64,000 nt of DNA from Algoriphagus ratkowskyi (lineage in GTDB: Bacteria; Bacteroidota; Bacteroidia; Cytophagales; Cyclobacteriaceae), in assembly GCF_002150505.1 (NCBI RefSeq), contig NZ_MSSV01000002.1, forward strand, positions 248,001-312,000. Reading direction: 5' to 3'. Each line of letters opens with the position of its first letter. Positions within the stretch are counted from its first letter, which is position 1. Both the position numbers and the translations under genes were made by a program. Shown one piece after another: positions 52,738-61,821 of the stretch. The notes beneath the pieces were generated by a model, which saw only the letters and a program-made list of their open reading frames with translations, had not been told where the DNA came from and ran no database searches.

Positions 52738-54408
52738 TTAGTGAGAAGAATTAATTGAGGGAGTTGATAGCACTTTCAGAAACCGATCTCGGTAGTCCTT
52801 ATAGTCCTCCCCATTGAGATGAAAGGAAAGCACCCTTCCTTCCCCATCTATTAAAAGCGTACCTGGATAGCCTTGTATGTGGTATTTGTTTAGCCAAGCC
52901 TTATTTTCTGAAAGGGGAAAATTCAGGTTTATCAGCTCAGTATTGGAGTAGGTAGTTAGGCTAGATTTCCAAAGAGCCTGGTCGTCATCCACGGAGACTG
53001 CCACCAGCTGATAGTTGGCTAGCTCGGCAGTTTCCTGATAGAGTGGCAACAAATAGTTCTTGAAGTATTTTTCACTATTGGAACAGGTAGAAAAATAGAA
53101 ATAGAATAGCGTGGCCTTTCCCTTAAAATCATCGAGAGTCCATTCCTTACCTGCTAAATCTTTCCAGATCACCCGATCAACTACCTGTCCAGTCTGATAC
53201 TTTGCTAGCGTTTTATCGGCTAGTCTTTTCCAAGTATCAGACTTAATTAATACAGTATAGTTCTCCCAAAATTTTAGCTCATCAGCCGTAAACTTGATCC
53301 TATCCAAAAGATTACCAACTAGAAGCTTATCCAAAAATCCCCCTTGGAAATTCCCAGTCACAATAGTTTCGAAGGCCTCACCACTGATCATCCGGTCAAG
53401 CTTGACCCATTCACTCGCTAAGGAATAGTAACCTTGAGATATCAAGTTGGGCTCCAATGAATCCAGATCAATCTTGATCTTTCTGGAAAGCTCAGGCAAC
53501 ATCAAATTCATACGATCCAGCAATTCCCGCTGCCCTTTTATCTGTGGTATTCCGTACTGATATTGGCGAAAACTTCTGAGTATCTCAGCATAGTAATTGC
53601 CCACAAGATCCGCTTGGAGCAAATCAAACCGGTCAGAAGGTATGGCTGATTTAAAGACGAGTAATTGATTCCAGCCTGGGATTTTGGCATAGTCATCATC
53701 CATCAGTTGGCTGAATGCATAATCGGCTCCATCCATGCCCAAATCAAATATTTTAAGCTTTGGTCCAAACTCCTCTTGATACTGTTCCCATTGAGCTCGA
53801 TTATCTTGCTGATTCAAAAAATTTTCCTTGTCCTGCTCCAACAGTATTCGAGAATTGAAGGTATTGTCACCTCCTCTTTTCGTCGCAAATTGGGCTTCCA
53901 TCCAAACAGACTCAGGTCCTCCGAAAACTATATTCATTCTCCCCAAATCCATAGAAATCATGACCGAATCAGATGGATGCAGTAGGTAATCTTCCAATAA
54001 AACTCTGCCATCAAGAAGTAGAGAAACATAGACCATTGAATCCTGCGGGACTTGAATTCGGAATTTTTTCTTTTGACTATTTAGTACTCCATCTAGAAAC
54101 ATTCCCTGCTCCTGTATTAAAGTAACTTCCTGTTCACCAGTAGATATCCTACCAGAAAACTTCTGCTCAGCATATACCAGTTTCAGTGGCCCAAGTGAAT
54201 CAGGATTAATTATCTCTCCATAGATCAAAGCCCCATTTTGAGCAGAAGAGATTCCTCCCTTCTGCTCTGAGCCGTTCCATGGGACCGCTTTGGGGTGATT
54301 GGCAACTTTACTTTCACTAAGAGAATTGGAATTGACATCCTGTGCCTGTATAGTACTTCCGACAACACATACCTGTCCTAGGAAGCATAAGAATAGAAAT
54401 TTATGCAT
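52738..54408 (-). CDS. TlpA-like thioredoxin-fold protein with single active-site cysteine
   Basis: A 556-residue exported protein. After the signal peptide (FLFLCFLGQVCVVGSTIQAQ) comes a region of about 380 residues without recognised motif, partly helical. A C-terminal TlpA/redoxin domain follows from about 415 (WKDLAGKEWTLDDFKGKATLF, the cis-Pro loop GYPGTLLIDGEGRV). The site where TlpA has WCxxC reads FSTCSNSEKY, with one Cys and Ser at the second position. It therefore cannot cycle a CxxC disulfide by itself. It leads the operon with SusC and SusD genes and may handle thiols of the imported compound or of the small peptide. Confidence 0.85.
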   Translation of the reverse strand: MHKFLFLCFLGQVCVVGSTIQAQDVNSNSLSESKVANHPKAVPWNGSEQKGGISSAQNGALIYGEIINPDSLGPLKLVYAEQKFSGRISTGEQEVTLIQEQGMFLDGVLNSQKKKFRIQVPQDSMVYVSLLLDGRVLLEDYLLHPSDSVMISMDLGRMNIVFGGPESVWMEAQFATKRGGDNTFNSRILLEQDKENFLNQQDNRAQWEQYQEEFGPKLKIFDLGMDGADYAFSQLMDDDYAKIPGWNQLLVFKSAIPSDRFDLLQADLVGNYYAEILRSFRQYQYGIPQIKGQRELLDRMNLMLPELSRKIKIDLDSLEPNLISQGYYSLASEWVKLDRMISGEAFETIVTGNFQGGFLDKLLVGNLLDRIKFTADELKFWENYTVLIKSDTWKRLADKTLAKYQTGQVVDRVIWKDLAGKEWTLDDFKGKATLFYFYFSTCSNSEKYFKNYLLPLYQETAELANYQLVAVSVDDDQALWKSSLTTYSNTELINLNFPLSENKAWLNKYHIQGYPGTLLIDGEGRVLSFHLNGEDYKDYRDRFLKVLSTPSINSSH

Positions 54409-55106
54409 ATGAGTGGATGCCCTAGCTCAATGGGAAACGAACACGCTTCATCACGGAATATGTCTGTTACGTAATGGACAAGTTTCTCCCAGCAAGCCTA
54501 AAAGGGCTTTATAAATGAGTAAAGAAATTAACTAAAGTAATGGAGCTGATGACCTGCTGCAGCAGATGATCTCCATCATCGTGTAACGTCACTCCCTGAT
54601 CTGTGTGGATAGTCCCGAGACGCTTGCGGATTCGGGATCAATCAGAGAGAAAAAGTGCCCTGGTCCTTAAATCGGATTCTTGGGCTTCAGAGGATACAAG
54701 CGATCTACCGCGGCGATGCCGTGTTCCACTGGAAACGTGTAATAGGCTGCAATAGGTAATAAGCAATGTGACCCAATGCATAAAAGCGCAGACAGATCCT
54801 TCTTCCAGAATATTGATCCCGGGGAGCTACTTAATCCAGAAAAAATCAAGGTCTGTTCCATTATACTTGAGTTATTACTAAGTCATTTTGAAACATTCTA
54901 TAAGTGAATATTTCAATCGCCGTGAAAGAAAAGGCTTCAACAAAATCTAGCAAAAGTGAGCTCACGCCGTAGCGTGAGCATTTTCACTTCACTTCTACTG
55001 TCTATGTTGAACGTTGGCAGTTTTCCTAGACGAGACTATAAAGTGCAAATGCATTCTAATAGATCCGATTCAATTACTGCTTTAATATAAATAAAAATTG
55101 ATCTAA
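54409..55106. other. Long intergenic region with hairpin, no confident gene
   Basis: About 700 bases between the TlpA-like gene and the XRE regulator region. A 64-codon frame at 54667-54861 on the minus strand (MEQTLIFSGLSSSPGSIFWK...) is open but has unusual composition and no support. A strong perfect hairpin GCTCACGCCGTAGCGTGAGC lies at 54960-54979. TTGGCAGTTTTC occurs at 55014-55025 and again at 55203-55214, just before the regulator start. The region around 54600-54730 is richer in G and C than its surroundings. Confidence 0.4.
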
Positions 55107-55178
55107 AACGCTACTTTATTTAATTAAAAAATAATTTATTTTATTTAGAACGCTACTTAAATGATCCTGTGATCATTT
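55107..55178. promoter_or_regulatory. Operator-like repeats before the XRE regulator gene
   Basis: AACGCTACTT occurs at 55107-55116 and 55149-55158, exactly 42 bases apart (four helical turns). Directly after the second copy stands the perfect inverted repeat AAATGATC-CTGT-GATCATTT (55159-55178), which would cover the -33 position of the promoter below. Such arrays suit autoregulation by the small helix-turn-helix protein encoded next. Confidence 0.55.
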
Positions 55179-55188
55179 TTGTATTGTA

Positions 55189-55196
55189 TATATTTG
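55189..55196 (+). promoter_or_regulatory. Candidate -7 box of the XRE regulator gene
   Basis: TATATTTG lies 20 bases before the ATG. No TTTG -33 element was seen; the palindrome occupies that position. Confidence 0.45.
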
Positions 55197-55216
55197 GGAA
55201 ACTTGGCAGTTTTCTA

Positions 55217-55429
55217 ATGGCAAAAACAATCTATAATAGGCTCAAAGCAGTCTTAGCAGAAAAAGGTGAAAAGAATAAAGAGTTAGCAGAACATTTAGGA
55301 ATTGCTAATTCTACAGTCTCCAGATGGGCTACAAATGATTCTCAACCCTCAATTGAAAGACTTTTTGAAATAGCTAATTTTTTGGAGGTCGACGTGAGAA
55401 CACTTTTGGTATCCAACTTGAAGTCTTGA
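55217..55429 (+). CDS. Small XRE-type helix-turn-helix regulator
   Basis: A 70-residue Cro/CI-type DNA-binding protein. The five-helix XRE fold fills the whole chain: IYNRLKAVLAEKGEKNKELA, the recognition part HLGIANSTVSRWATN, then SIERLFEIANFLEVDVRTLL. The ATG giving MAKTIYNRL is preferred over a GTG 16 codons upstream, which would translate the promoter. It sits at the 3' side of the type I restriction operon and converges with it. Small XRE proteins often control restriction-modification genes, so it may regulate this operon or itself. Confidence 0.9.
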   Translation: MAKTIYNRLKAVLAEKGEKNKELAEHLGIANSTVSRWATNDSQPSIERLFEIANFLEVDVRTLLVSNLKS

Positions 55430-55538
55430 TTTATAAAGATCTAATTCATTTTTCTATTGAGAATGAAGTCTCAGAGCCAAAATAACCAGTGGCTGAATAT
55501 CACTTATAAATCTCAAAAAATACTTTAGGCGTTAGTTT

Positions 55539-56171
55539 CTACAGAAGCTTCCCATAGCTCCAAAAAATGAAATCAAGTTTTTTGAACTCGGTAAGTCTAT
55601 TACCTGGAAAAGATTTATCAAATTCAGCGAATATTGACGCAAAGAAATCTCTCTCTATAACATATGCGTAGGTTTTGCTAATTACTTCATGTCTTGTTGA
55701 ATAGTCTTTCAATTTATCGTCAAAATCACCAATAGCGCTAGTGGCTGATCCAATAATGGCTTTCGAAACTTTAGAATCATAGATTGGATAACTAGGATCA
55801 ATTAGATTGATCATCTTAGTAGTAAAAGAGAATTGAAAGCTATTCTTTTTTTTCAGTGTTAGAATTTCATTTAATGCTTCTAGAATTGGGACTGGATCGA
55901 TAGATTCAAGAGATCTGTTTTGCTGCATAAGCTCAAAGTATTTCACCTTAAACTCTGCTGAAAGCCCTGCATTGTCCAACCTATAAAATGATCTGAATAC
56001 AAATTGGAAAAAATAGTTTTTGGTAACATCTCCCCTATTAAACTCAGATGTAAGGAAATTGCAGACATCTATTGATTCCCTATCAAGGTTATTCAATATT
56101 TCAACTGACTTTTCTTGAACTCTAGTGATAAGCTTATCAGCTTCTTCTTTCTTAAATTCTTTCACAGACAA
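55539..56171 (-). CDS. Hypothetical protein at the end of the defence operon
   Basis: A 210-residue soluble protein without recognised domain. A notable block is FTTKMINLIDPSYPIYDSKVSKAI (about residues 115-138). Similar 'TK-x-LH-x-x-P-x-x-PIYDSxV' segments occur in uncharacterised proteins near defence genes. The start is TTG or GTG (two codons later); no ATG fits, and an in-frame stop lies just upstream. It follows the putAbiC-like gene after 65 bases in the same direction and is probably part of the operon. The function is unknown. Confidence 0.7.
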   Translation of the reverse strand: MSVKEFKKEEADKLITRVQEKSVEILNNLDRESIDVCNFLTSEFNRGDVTKNYFFQFVFRSFYRLDNAGLSAEFKVKYFELMQQNRSLESIDPVPILEALNEILTLKKKNSFQFSFTTKMINLIDPSYPIYDSKVSKAIIGSATSAIGDFDDKLKDYSTRHEVISKTYAYVIERDFFASIFAEFDKSFPGNRLTEFKKLDFIFWSYGKLL

Positions 56172-56236
56172 CTTTGAAGTTTAAATAGTTGATAGATATC
56201 TTAAGTGAATATTCAAACAACATTTTTTAGATTAGT

Positions 56237-57184
56237 CTAGACTACCGGATAACCCTCTTCATATTCAAATACAATATTCGGATAGACGCTTTTAATGTCA
56301 ATTTCTGACATTTCATCAATAAAATCTTTTGGTAAATTCTTTACTAATGAATACTCAGTAATCAGACCTTCTTTTAGCCATGGCTTACCTAATTTTGACA
56401 TCGAATTAAAAAACAAAAGTGCTTGCTCATGATTCGATAGTTGAGCTCTTACAGTTTTAACGTAACCCTTCTTTTCATCCGAAGACAATTTATTATTCGA
56501 GTGGACGTAGGTTATAATTTGATATAAATGCCTGAAATAATGGCCTAACCTATGTTGATGCCCTTCAAAGGGTACAAATGCCAATTTCCTGAGCTTTTTG
56601 ACTTTCTTTTTTTTCTTGTGTAATATGTCCGCCAGCCTTTCCATAAAATCATCACTATAGTCAGGCATTGATCTTTTCAGAACTCTTGTTGAATTTGGAC
56701 CAGTACCATAAAACAAAACCATATAAGCCAATTCAATAATTTTTAAGTTATCAATAGTCACATTATTGATTCTTGCCTCACTCCTAACAATTTTTAAGAT
56801 TTCTCTATATTCTCGAATTAATAATACAAAAACTTTACGCCCACTTTCATCTTCAAGTCGAATTTCAGACATATTTTCCTTATGCAATTTCAATAACTCA
56901 TAAAACTTGTTTTCAAATTTTTCATGATTAGAATTATTTCGTTGCTCTTTAAAAGTAAAGTATATTAGCACAGCACTTATTAGAGTAAAAATACTACCTA
57001 TAATCCCTCCTATATAATCTCCAAAAACACCCCAATCATTTGTGTTATTTGAAACACCACCTTCTCCGAATTGATCATAATATTTGTATATAGTCCAAGT
57101 GCAAAAAATAATACATAAACAAATGATAATCTCTAAAACATACCGTTTTAAGAATCTGTAACTCTTAATTAATAATTCTTCCAT
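56237..57184 (-). CDS. Putative phage abortive infection membrane protein (putAbiC-like)
   Basis: A 315-residue protein with two N-terminal membrane segments (about 14-32 and 55-75) separated by a short GEGGVSNNTNDWGVFGDYIGG loop. A cytoplasmic part follows with FENKFYELLKLHKENMSEI and the block GHQHRLGHYFRHLYQIITYV, which are marks of the 'putative phage abortive infection' family. The membrane anchor and its position ten bases after hsdR in a defence operon support an anti-phage role. No enzymatic residues are recognised. Confidence 0.85.
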   Translation of the reverse strand: MEELLIKSYRFLKRYVLEIIICLCIIFCTWTIYKYYDQFGEGGVSNNTNDWGVFGDYIGGIIGSIFTLISAVLIYFTFKEQRNNSNHEKFENKFYELLKLHKENMSEIRLEDESGRKVFVLLIREYREILKIVRSEARINNVTIDNLKIIELAYMVLFYGTGPNSTRVLKRSMPDYSDDFMERLADILHKKKKKVKKLRKLAFVPFEGHQHRLGHYFRHLYQIITYVHSNNKLSSDEKKGYVKTVRAQLSNHEQALLFFNSMSKLGKPWLKEGLITEYSLVKNLPKDFIDEMSEIDIKSVYPNIVFEYEEGYPVV

Positions 57185-57194
57185 AAAACAATCT

Positions 57195-60065
57195 CTATGC
57201 GGCTAACCCATTTATAAATATCTCAATAAATCCTAAAATCTTTTCGGTAACTCTTTCTGCTATGCTGGCTCTTTCTTTTAGGGCTGGGCGAGTGTTCATC
57301 ATCCCAATTACATCATCTCTCAATGGTTTTTTCTCAGTGAATAGGTATTTACCAATTACTTCTTGAAGCTTTTCGTTATCAAGGCTTTCGTCTTCACTTA
57401 GTTTCTTGAGCGCCTCTTTTCGTTCTTCATTCCAGTAGCTTTCAAATTCTTCTGGAACATCATCCGAATCAGCAATATAGGGTAAGTTTTCATTAATGAA
57501 TTTCTCTATCAATTCACGTTTACTCCTCAGTTGAGTATCGCCGGCAATAATTTCTACTAAAGCCTGCTTCTGCTTTTCATGTTCTTGAGGCGAAGCATCT
57601 TTTAACTTAGCCAACAACTTCAAAATGTATGTTACATTGATTTCATCTCGATGAATCAATTCAAGTTCAAAGTCAATATCACTCAATATGGATACTTTTT
57701 CCTTTTGTTGATGAGACTTTGCCTTATCGAACAAATCAAGGTATTTGCTTTTATAGTCTTCAAAAGACTGCTCATTCATTGATAAATCGTCGAATTTGAA
57801 TTCAGTGAATGTGGATAAAACATTCTTCAATCGCATGATTTCACGAAATGCTTGAATAAATGCCATTTCCTCCTCTTCACTTGGTAAATCGGTTACACTG
57901 TTTACTGTTGGGGCAATTGCAAGAAGAGCTGTAAATGAATGATTAAACTTGGCTACATACTCCTCATAAGGTTGGATAATGATTTCATCTTTGGCGTTGA
58001 TGTTTGAGAAGAGTGTAATGGCCTGATCTGTTGCAGATTTTAGATTTCTAAAACAAACGATATTTCCTTGCGATTTAACTTCGTTCAGGATTCTGTTTGT
58101 TCTGGAATAAGCTTGAATCAAGCCGTGATATTTTAGGTTTTTATCAACATAAAGCGTGTTCAAGTGCTTACTGTCAAACCCGGTCAGGAACATATTTACC
58201 ACCACCAAAACATCAATTTGGCGATGTTTTACGCGCTTTGCAATGTCGTTGTAATAGTTATAATAAGATTGATTGTCTCTGCTAGTGTAGTTTGTGCCAA
58301 ATTGTTTGTTGTAGTGTATAATAAAGTTTTCTAATTCATCTTTGGTATGTTGAGAATTGTATTTTGCTTCTGGTTCAGCTGCCATTGATAGGCTTTCAGG
58401 CTGAGCTGGGTCAAAATCATCATCATCCATAAAGCCAACCGCTTCTTTGTCTTCCTCATTGGCGGAATAAGAAAAAATAGTTGCCAATCTCAGATTGTGC
58501 TTGCCTTCTTCTTTTTTCTGCAAAAGCAATTTATAATACTCAATTAAAGTAGGAACACTTGAAACGCAGAAAATAGCAGTAAACTCTCTGCTATGTGTTT
58601 TCCGATTATGATTTGCTATGATGTAATCGGTAATGTTATCTAATCGCACTGGTGCATTCATTACTTCAGCTTCATCTATAGCTTCTACGTTGATATCAAG
58701 AATATGGTCTTTCTTTTTAAAGGTTCGGATGTACTCCACGGAAAACTTCAACACATTTTCATCACGTATAGCATCTGTGATTACATACTTGTGCAAGCAA
58801 TCTCCAAACAACATAGAAGTGGTTCGTTTTCCATATTTATTTGAAAATGCATTGTCTTCAAAAATTGGAGTTCCAGTAAAACCAAACATTTGGCAATTTT
58901 TAAAGAACTTATTGATGTTTTTGTGAGTATCGCTAAACTGACTTCTATGACATTCATCAAAAATGAATACTACACGTTCATTTTTGATTGCCTCCATCTT
59001 ACTTAAATACTTTTTCTTACTAATGGCAGTATTTAGTTTTTGAATGGTAGTGACAATTAGTTTGCTATCGCCTGAAAGTTGTTTGACTAGCGTGCTGGTA
59101 TTGTTAGTGCCGTCAATACTTCCTTGGCTGAATGAATTAAATTCTTTGGTAGTTTGATAATCCAAATCCTTTCTATCTACAACAAAAACCACCTTATGAA
59201 CTTCTTTTAAGTTGGTCAAAATTTGAGCAGCTTTGAAGGAAGTTAAGGTTTTACCCGAACCTGTAGTGTGCCATACATGCCCGAACTTGGTTGTGGTCTT
59301 TACGCGTTCTACAATAGCTTCTACAGCATAGAATTGATAGGGACGAAGCACCATCAATATCTTTTGCGATTCGTTCAGCACCACATATTTCGTAATCATT
59401 TTTGAAATGTGGCAAGGCTCTAAAAACAATTCTGAAAATGAAGCCAATTGTGTAATCAATCGATTCTTTTCGTCTGCCCAATAAAAAGTTTGTTTGAATG
59501 AGCGGGCTTTTAAAGGGGCATTTGCATAGTACTTGGTGTTTACGCCATTGCTAATGACAAATACTTGTACAAACTGAAACAAGCCATGACCTGCCCAATA
59601 CGAATGTCTTTCATAGCGATTAGTTTGATTGAATGCTTCTTTAAGCTCTAAACCTCTTCGCTTTAACTCTATTTGAACCAAGGGCAAACCATTGATGAGA
59701 ATAGTGACATCATAACGATTTTTGTGGGCGCCTTCCATGGCGATTTGCTGCGTAACCTGAAATTGATTTTGGCACCAATGAATCTGATTGATGAGTTCAA
59801 CCGTTTTGTTATCGCCTTGGGCATTGGTGTAGGGCACACGGTCTCGTAATATTTTAGCACGGTCAAATACATTGCCCTTGTTGATGTAGTTTAGGATTTG
59901 CTTGAAATCGTTTTCGCTTAACTGAACCTTGTTGTGTTTCTCTAATTGGCTTTTTAGATTAGACAACAAGTCATTTTCATCACGAATGGCCACCTTTTTA
60001 TAACCCAATCTTTCGAGCTGGGTAACTAAGTTATTTTCTAATATTTGTTCTGGTTGAGAGGTCAT
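57195..60065 (-). CDS. hsdR: Type I restriction endonuclease subunit R
   Basis: The motor and nuclease subunit of the type I restriction enzyme; it translocates and cuts unmodified DNA. The N-terminal PD-(D/E)xK nuclease shows D119 and E133-L-K135 (VQIELKRR). The SF2 helicase part has Walker A TTGSGKTLTSF, VVDRKDLDYQT, the DECH box IFDECHRSQF, FGFTGTPIF and, in the second lobe, MFLTGFDSKHLNTLYVDK and IQAYSRTNRI. All motifs look intact over 956 residues. It starts one base after the stop of the FRG-domain gene. Confidence 0.96.
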   Translation of the reverse strand: MTSQPEQILENNLVTQLERLGYKKVAIRDENDLLSNLKSQLEKHNKVQLSENDFKQILNYINKGNVFDRAKILRDRVPYTNAQGDNKTVELINQIHWCQNQFQVTQQIAMEGAHKNRYDVTILINGLPLVQIELKRRGLELKEAFNQTNRYERHSYWAGHGLFQFVQVFVISNGVNTKYYANAPLKARSFKQTFYWADEKNRLITQLASFSELFLEPCHISKMITKYVVLNESQKILMVLRPYQFYAVEAIVERVKTTTKFGHVWHTTGSGKTLTSFKAAQILTNLKEVHKVVFVVDRKDLDYQTTKEFNSFSQGSIDGTNNTSTLVKQLSGDSKLIVTTIQKLNTAISKKKYLSKMEAIKNERVVFIFDECHRSQFSDTHKNINKFFKNCQMFGFTGTPIFEDNAFSNKYGKRTTSMLFGDCLHKYVITDAIRDENVLKFSVEYIRTFKKKDHILDINVEAIDEAEVMNAPVRLDNITDYIIANHNRKTHSREFTAIFCVSSVPTLIEYYKLLLQKKEEGKHNLRLATIFSYSANEEDKEAVGFMDDDDFDPAQPESLSMAAEPEAKYNSQHTKDELENFIIHYNKQFGTNYTSRDNQSYYNYYNDIAKRVKHRQIDVLVVVNMFLTGFDSKHLNTLYVDKNLKYHGLIQAYSRTNRILNEVKSQGNIVCFRNLKSATDQAITLFSNINAKDEIIIQPYEEYVAKFNHSFTALLAIAPTVNSVTDLPSEEEEMAFIQAFREIMRLKNVLSTFTEFKFDDLSMNEQSFEDYKSKYLDLFDKAKSHQQKEKVSILSDIDFELELIHRDEINVTYILKLLAKLKDASPQEHEKQKQALVEIIAGDTQLRSKRELIEKFINENLPYIADSDDVPEEFESYWNEERKEALKKLSEDESLDNEKLQEVIGKYLFTEKKPLRDDVIGMMNTRPALKERASIAERVTEKILGFIEIFINGLAA

Positions 60066-60066
60066 G

Positions 60067-61815
60067 CTATTCTTTCATAAAATCAAGTAACAATGACTTT
60101 AGATTTTCGCGTGTCGTCTCTCTCTCATTCAATGATGGTTTGTTTTTTAGTAAATTAATCAGCTTGAAATCTTGAAACTCAACAAAATCAATAAAATGGT
60201 TGATCTGTTCTTTAGTTTCATTCTCGTTCAAAGAATATTCATTTACCATGTTGATGAATCTATTCAATCTATCTTCAGACCAGAAATCCTCAATAGATAA
60301 ATCGATACTAAAATCTTTTGACAGTTCAAGTTTTTCAACTTCTGAAGTATGAGAAATGGATGTTTTCTTGAATTCAGTCATTCGCTTATACTTTTCAGAA
60401 ATGTATTTGCTAACGTTAGTTAGGTCAGGATAAACAGAACCAGCATGAATATTCATTGATTCTAGTTGTTCTAGAAGCGGCTTTTTAGCATTAGAATCAA
60501 TAACTATATGTTTTTTAGGCAGATCATTTAACTTTTCAAGAACATCTTCTCCGTCGCCCGCAAATATAAAATCACCACTTTGGTTATTGATTCTTTGATT
60601 CTTCGCCACACCCTTTAAAAAACTTATTCCTTTTAAAAATTCACTATCTGTAACTTCTTTTTTATAGAAAGATTCCAGGACATTAAGTTTTTTATCTTCA
60701 AAATGAAGGAGCTTGACAGTTTCATCAGGTTTGAAGGCATAAATCAATCCGTCGCTCTTTGCACGTTCCAAATTATTACATGCGAAAAAAATTGCTATAA
60801 GAGGGTTACGCGAAACGTCCAAAAGTCGAGTTGGCATTCCGAAATGCTGCATAGTTATCAATCGATCATATACACTATGATCCCCCTTAAAAGCTTCAGG
60901 TTTGAGTGACAGAATATCATAATACATCTCAGATTCGTACTTGAGAAAATTCGATTCACGTTTTATACTAGCGTCTAGAATCCAAGAAGCTTCAGCTTGT
61001 CCTCTATAGAATTCCGCATTATCGAAATCACTCATAATTTCCAATAATTCTCTAAGCTCTTCTTTTTGGGCACCACCTTGAATAGAAAAGACAAAGTGGA
61101 TTTTTTCTTTATAGTCTTTATGGATGTATAAAGAATTAATCTTTTGTATCAGTTCATTGTTCTTATTCGATTCTGAAATGTCATCAATAAGTTTAATTTT
61201 TACATTTATTTCAGAAAATTGGGTTAAAGAGCTAAAATGTACATATTTAGGGTTTCTAAATTGTTTTCCAGTTTGAGTAGAATAGTTGACATAGGTAATC
61301 AGAAAGTTTCGCTTTTGAATTGAAATGGCTTGCTTTAATGAAACGCGATATTTTTCAACTTGATTAATTTGGTAAGCAGAATTATCATCCTGCTTTAAAG
61401 AATGTTCCTTTGTTAATTTAACAAAGTCTTCTTGATAATTTTCCTCTAGCGTTATTAAAAGCTGCCAAAAAATATACTCTTTAATATACTCATACCGCAG
61501 AGTTTGATCTTTCTTATTACTCTCGTTAAAAATCTTTACAAAATTGTTTAAGGTAAGATCATGACGATGAGAGTTTCTGTTTACATAGAAATAAACATCA
61601 ATTCGATTAAAATACTCTTTACCCAAAGTGTTAAGATTATCTTTGATTGCAACCTCTAAATCAAAGAATTCAAATTTTAAATTATCCTCATTCACTAAAA
61701 AATCAGAATTCCAATAAAAATATTTCCTTGGAATTCCTTTTATATTTAATAAAGAACTGAAATAGGTCTCAAAACTTGATTCAATTTCTTTTTGTATTTG
61801 ATTAAAATCTTTCAT
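60067..61815 (-). CDS. FRG-domain protein embedded in the type I restriction operon
   Basis: A 582-residue protein. The FRG domain covers about residues 265-440: F269-Y-R-G272 (AEFYRGQAEASW), then QHFGMPTRLLDVSRNPLIA (323-341), both typical. The N-terminal 260 residues are rich in charged and aromatic amino acids with no known domain, and the last 140 are helical. FRG domains resemble ADP-ribosyltransferase-like folds in some analyses, but activity is not established. It starts six bases after hsdS and ends one base before hsdR, so it is firmly inside the operon. Normal R/M/S enzymes do not need it; it is likely an accessory or back-up defence effector. Confidence 0.88.
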   Translation of the reverse strand: MKDFNQIQKEIESSFETYFSSLLNIKGIPRKYFYWNSDFLVNEDNLKFEFFDLEVAIKDNLNTLGKEYFNRIDVYFYVNRNSHRHDLTLNNFVKIFNESNKKDQTLRYEYIKEYIFWQLLITLEENYQEDFVKLTKEHSLKQDDNSAYQINQVEKYRVSLKQAISIQKRNFLITYVNYSTQTGKQFRNPKYVHFSSLTQFSEINVKIKLIDDISESNKNNELIQKINSLYIHKDYKEKIHFVFSIQGGAQKEELRELLEIMSDFDNAEFYRGQAEASWILDASIKRESNFLKYESEMYYDILSLKPEAFKGDHSVYDRLITMQHFGMPTRLLDVSRNPLIAIFFACNNLERAKSDGLIYAFKPDETVKLLHFEDKKLNVLESFYKKEVTDSEFLKGISFLKGVAKNQRINNQSGDFIFAGDGEDVLEKLNDLPKKHIVIDSNAKKPLLEQLESMNIHAGSVYPDLTNVSKYISEKYKRMTEFKKTSISHTSEVEKLELSKDFSIDLSIEDFWSEDRLNRFINMVNEYSLNENETKEQINHFIDFVEFQDFKLINLLKNKPSLNERETTRENLKSLLLDFMKE

Positions 61816-61821
61816 CTCTTT

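Noticed and set aside
54667..54861. 64-codon open frame on the minus strand before the TlpA-like gene.
   Set aside because: Unusual composition with two isolated cysteines and no signal or domain, no promoter, and no recognised relatives. Left in the description of the intergenic region.
58097..58926. Plus-strand frames within hsdR.
   Set aside because: Shadows of the helicase-coding strand; no start context or domain.
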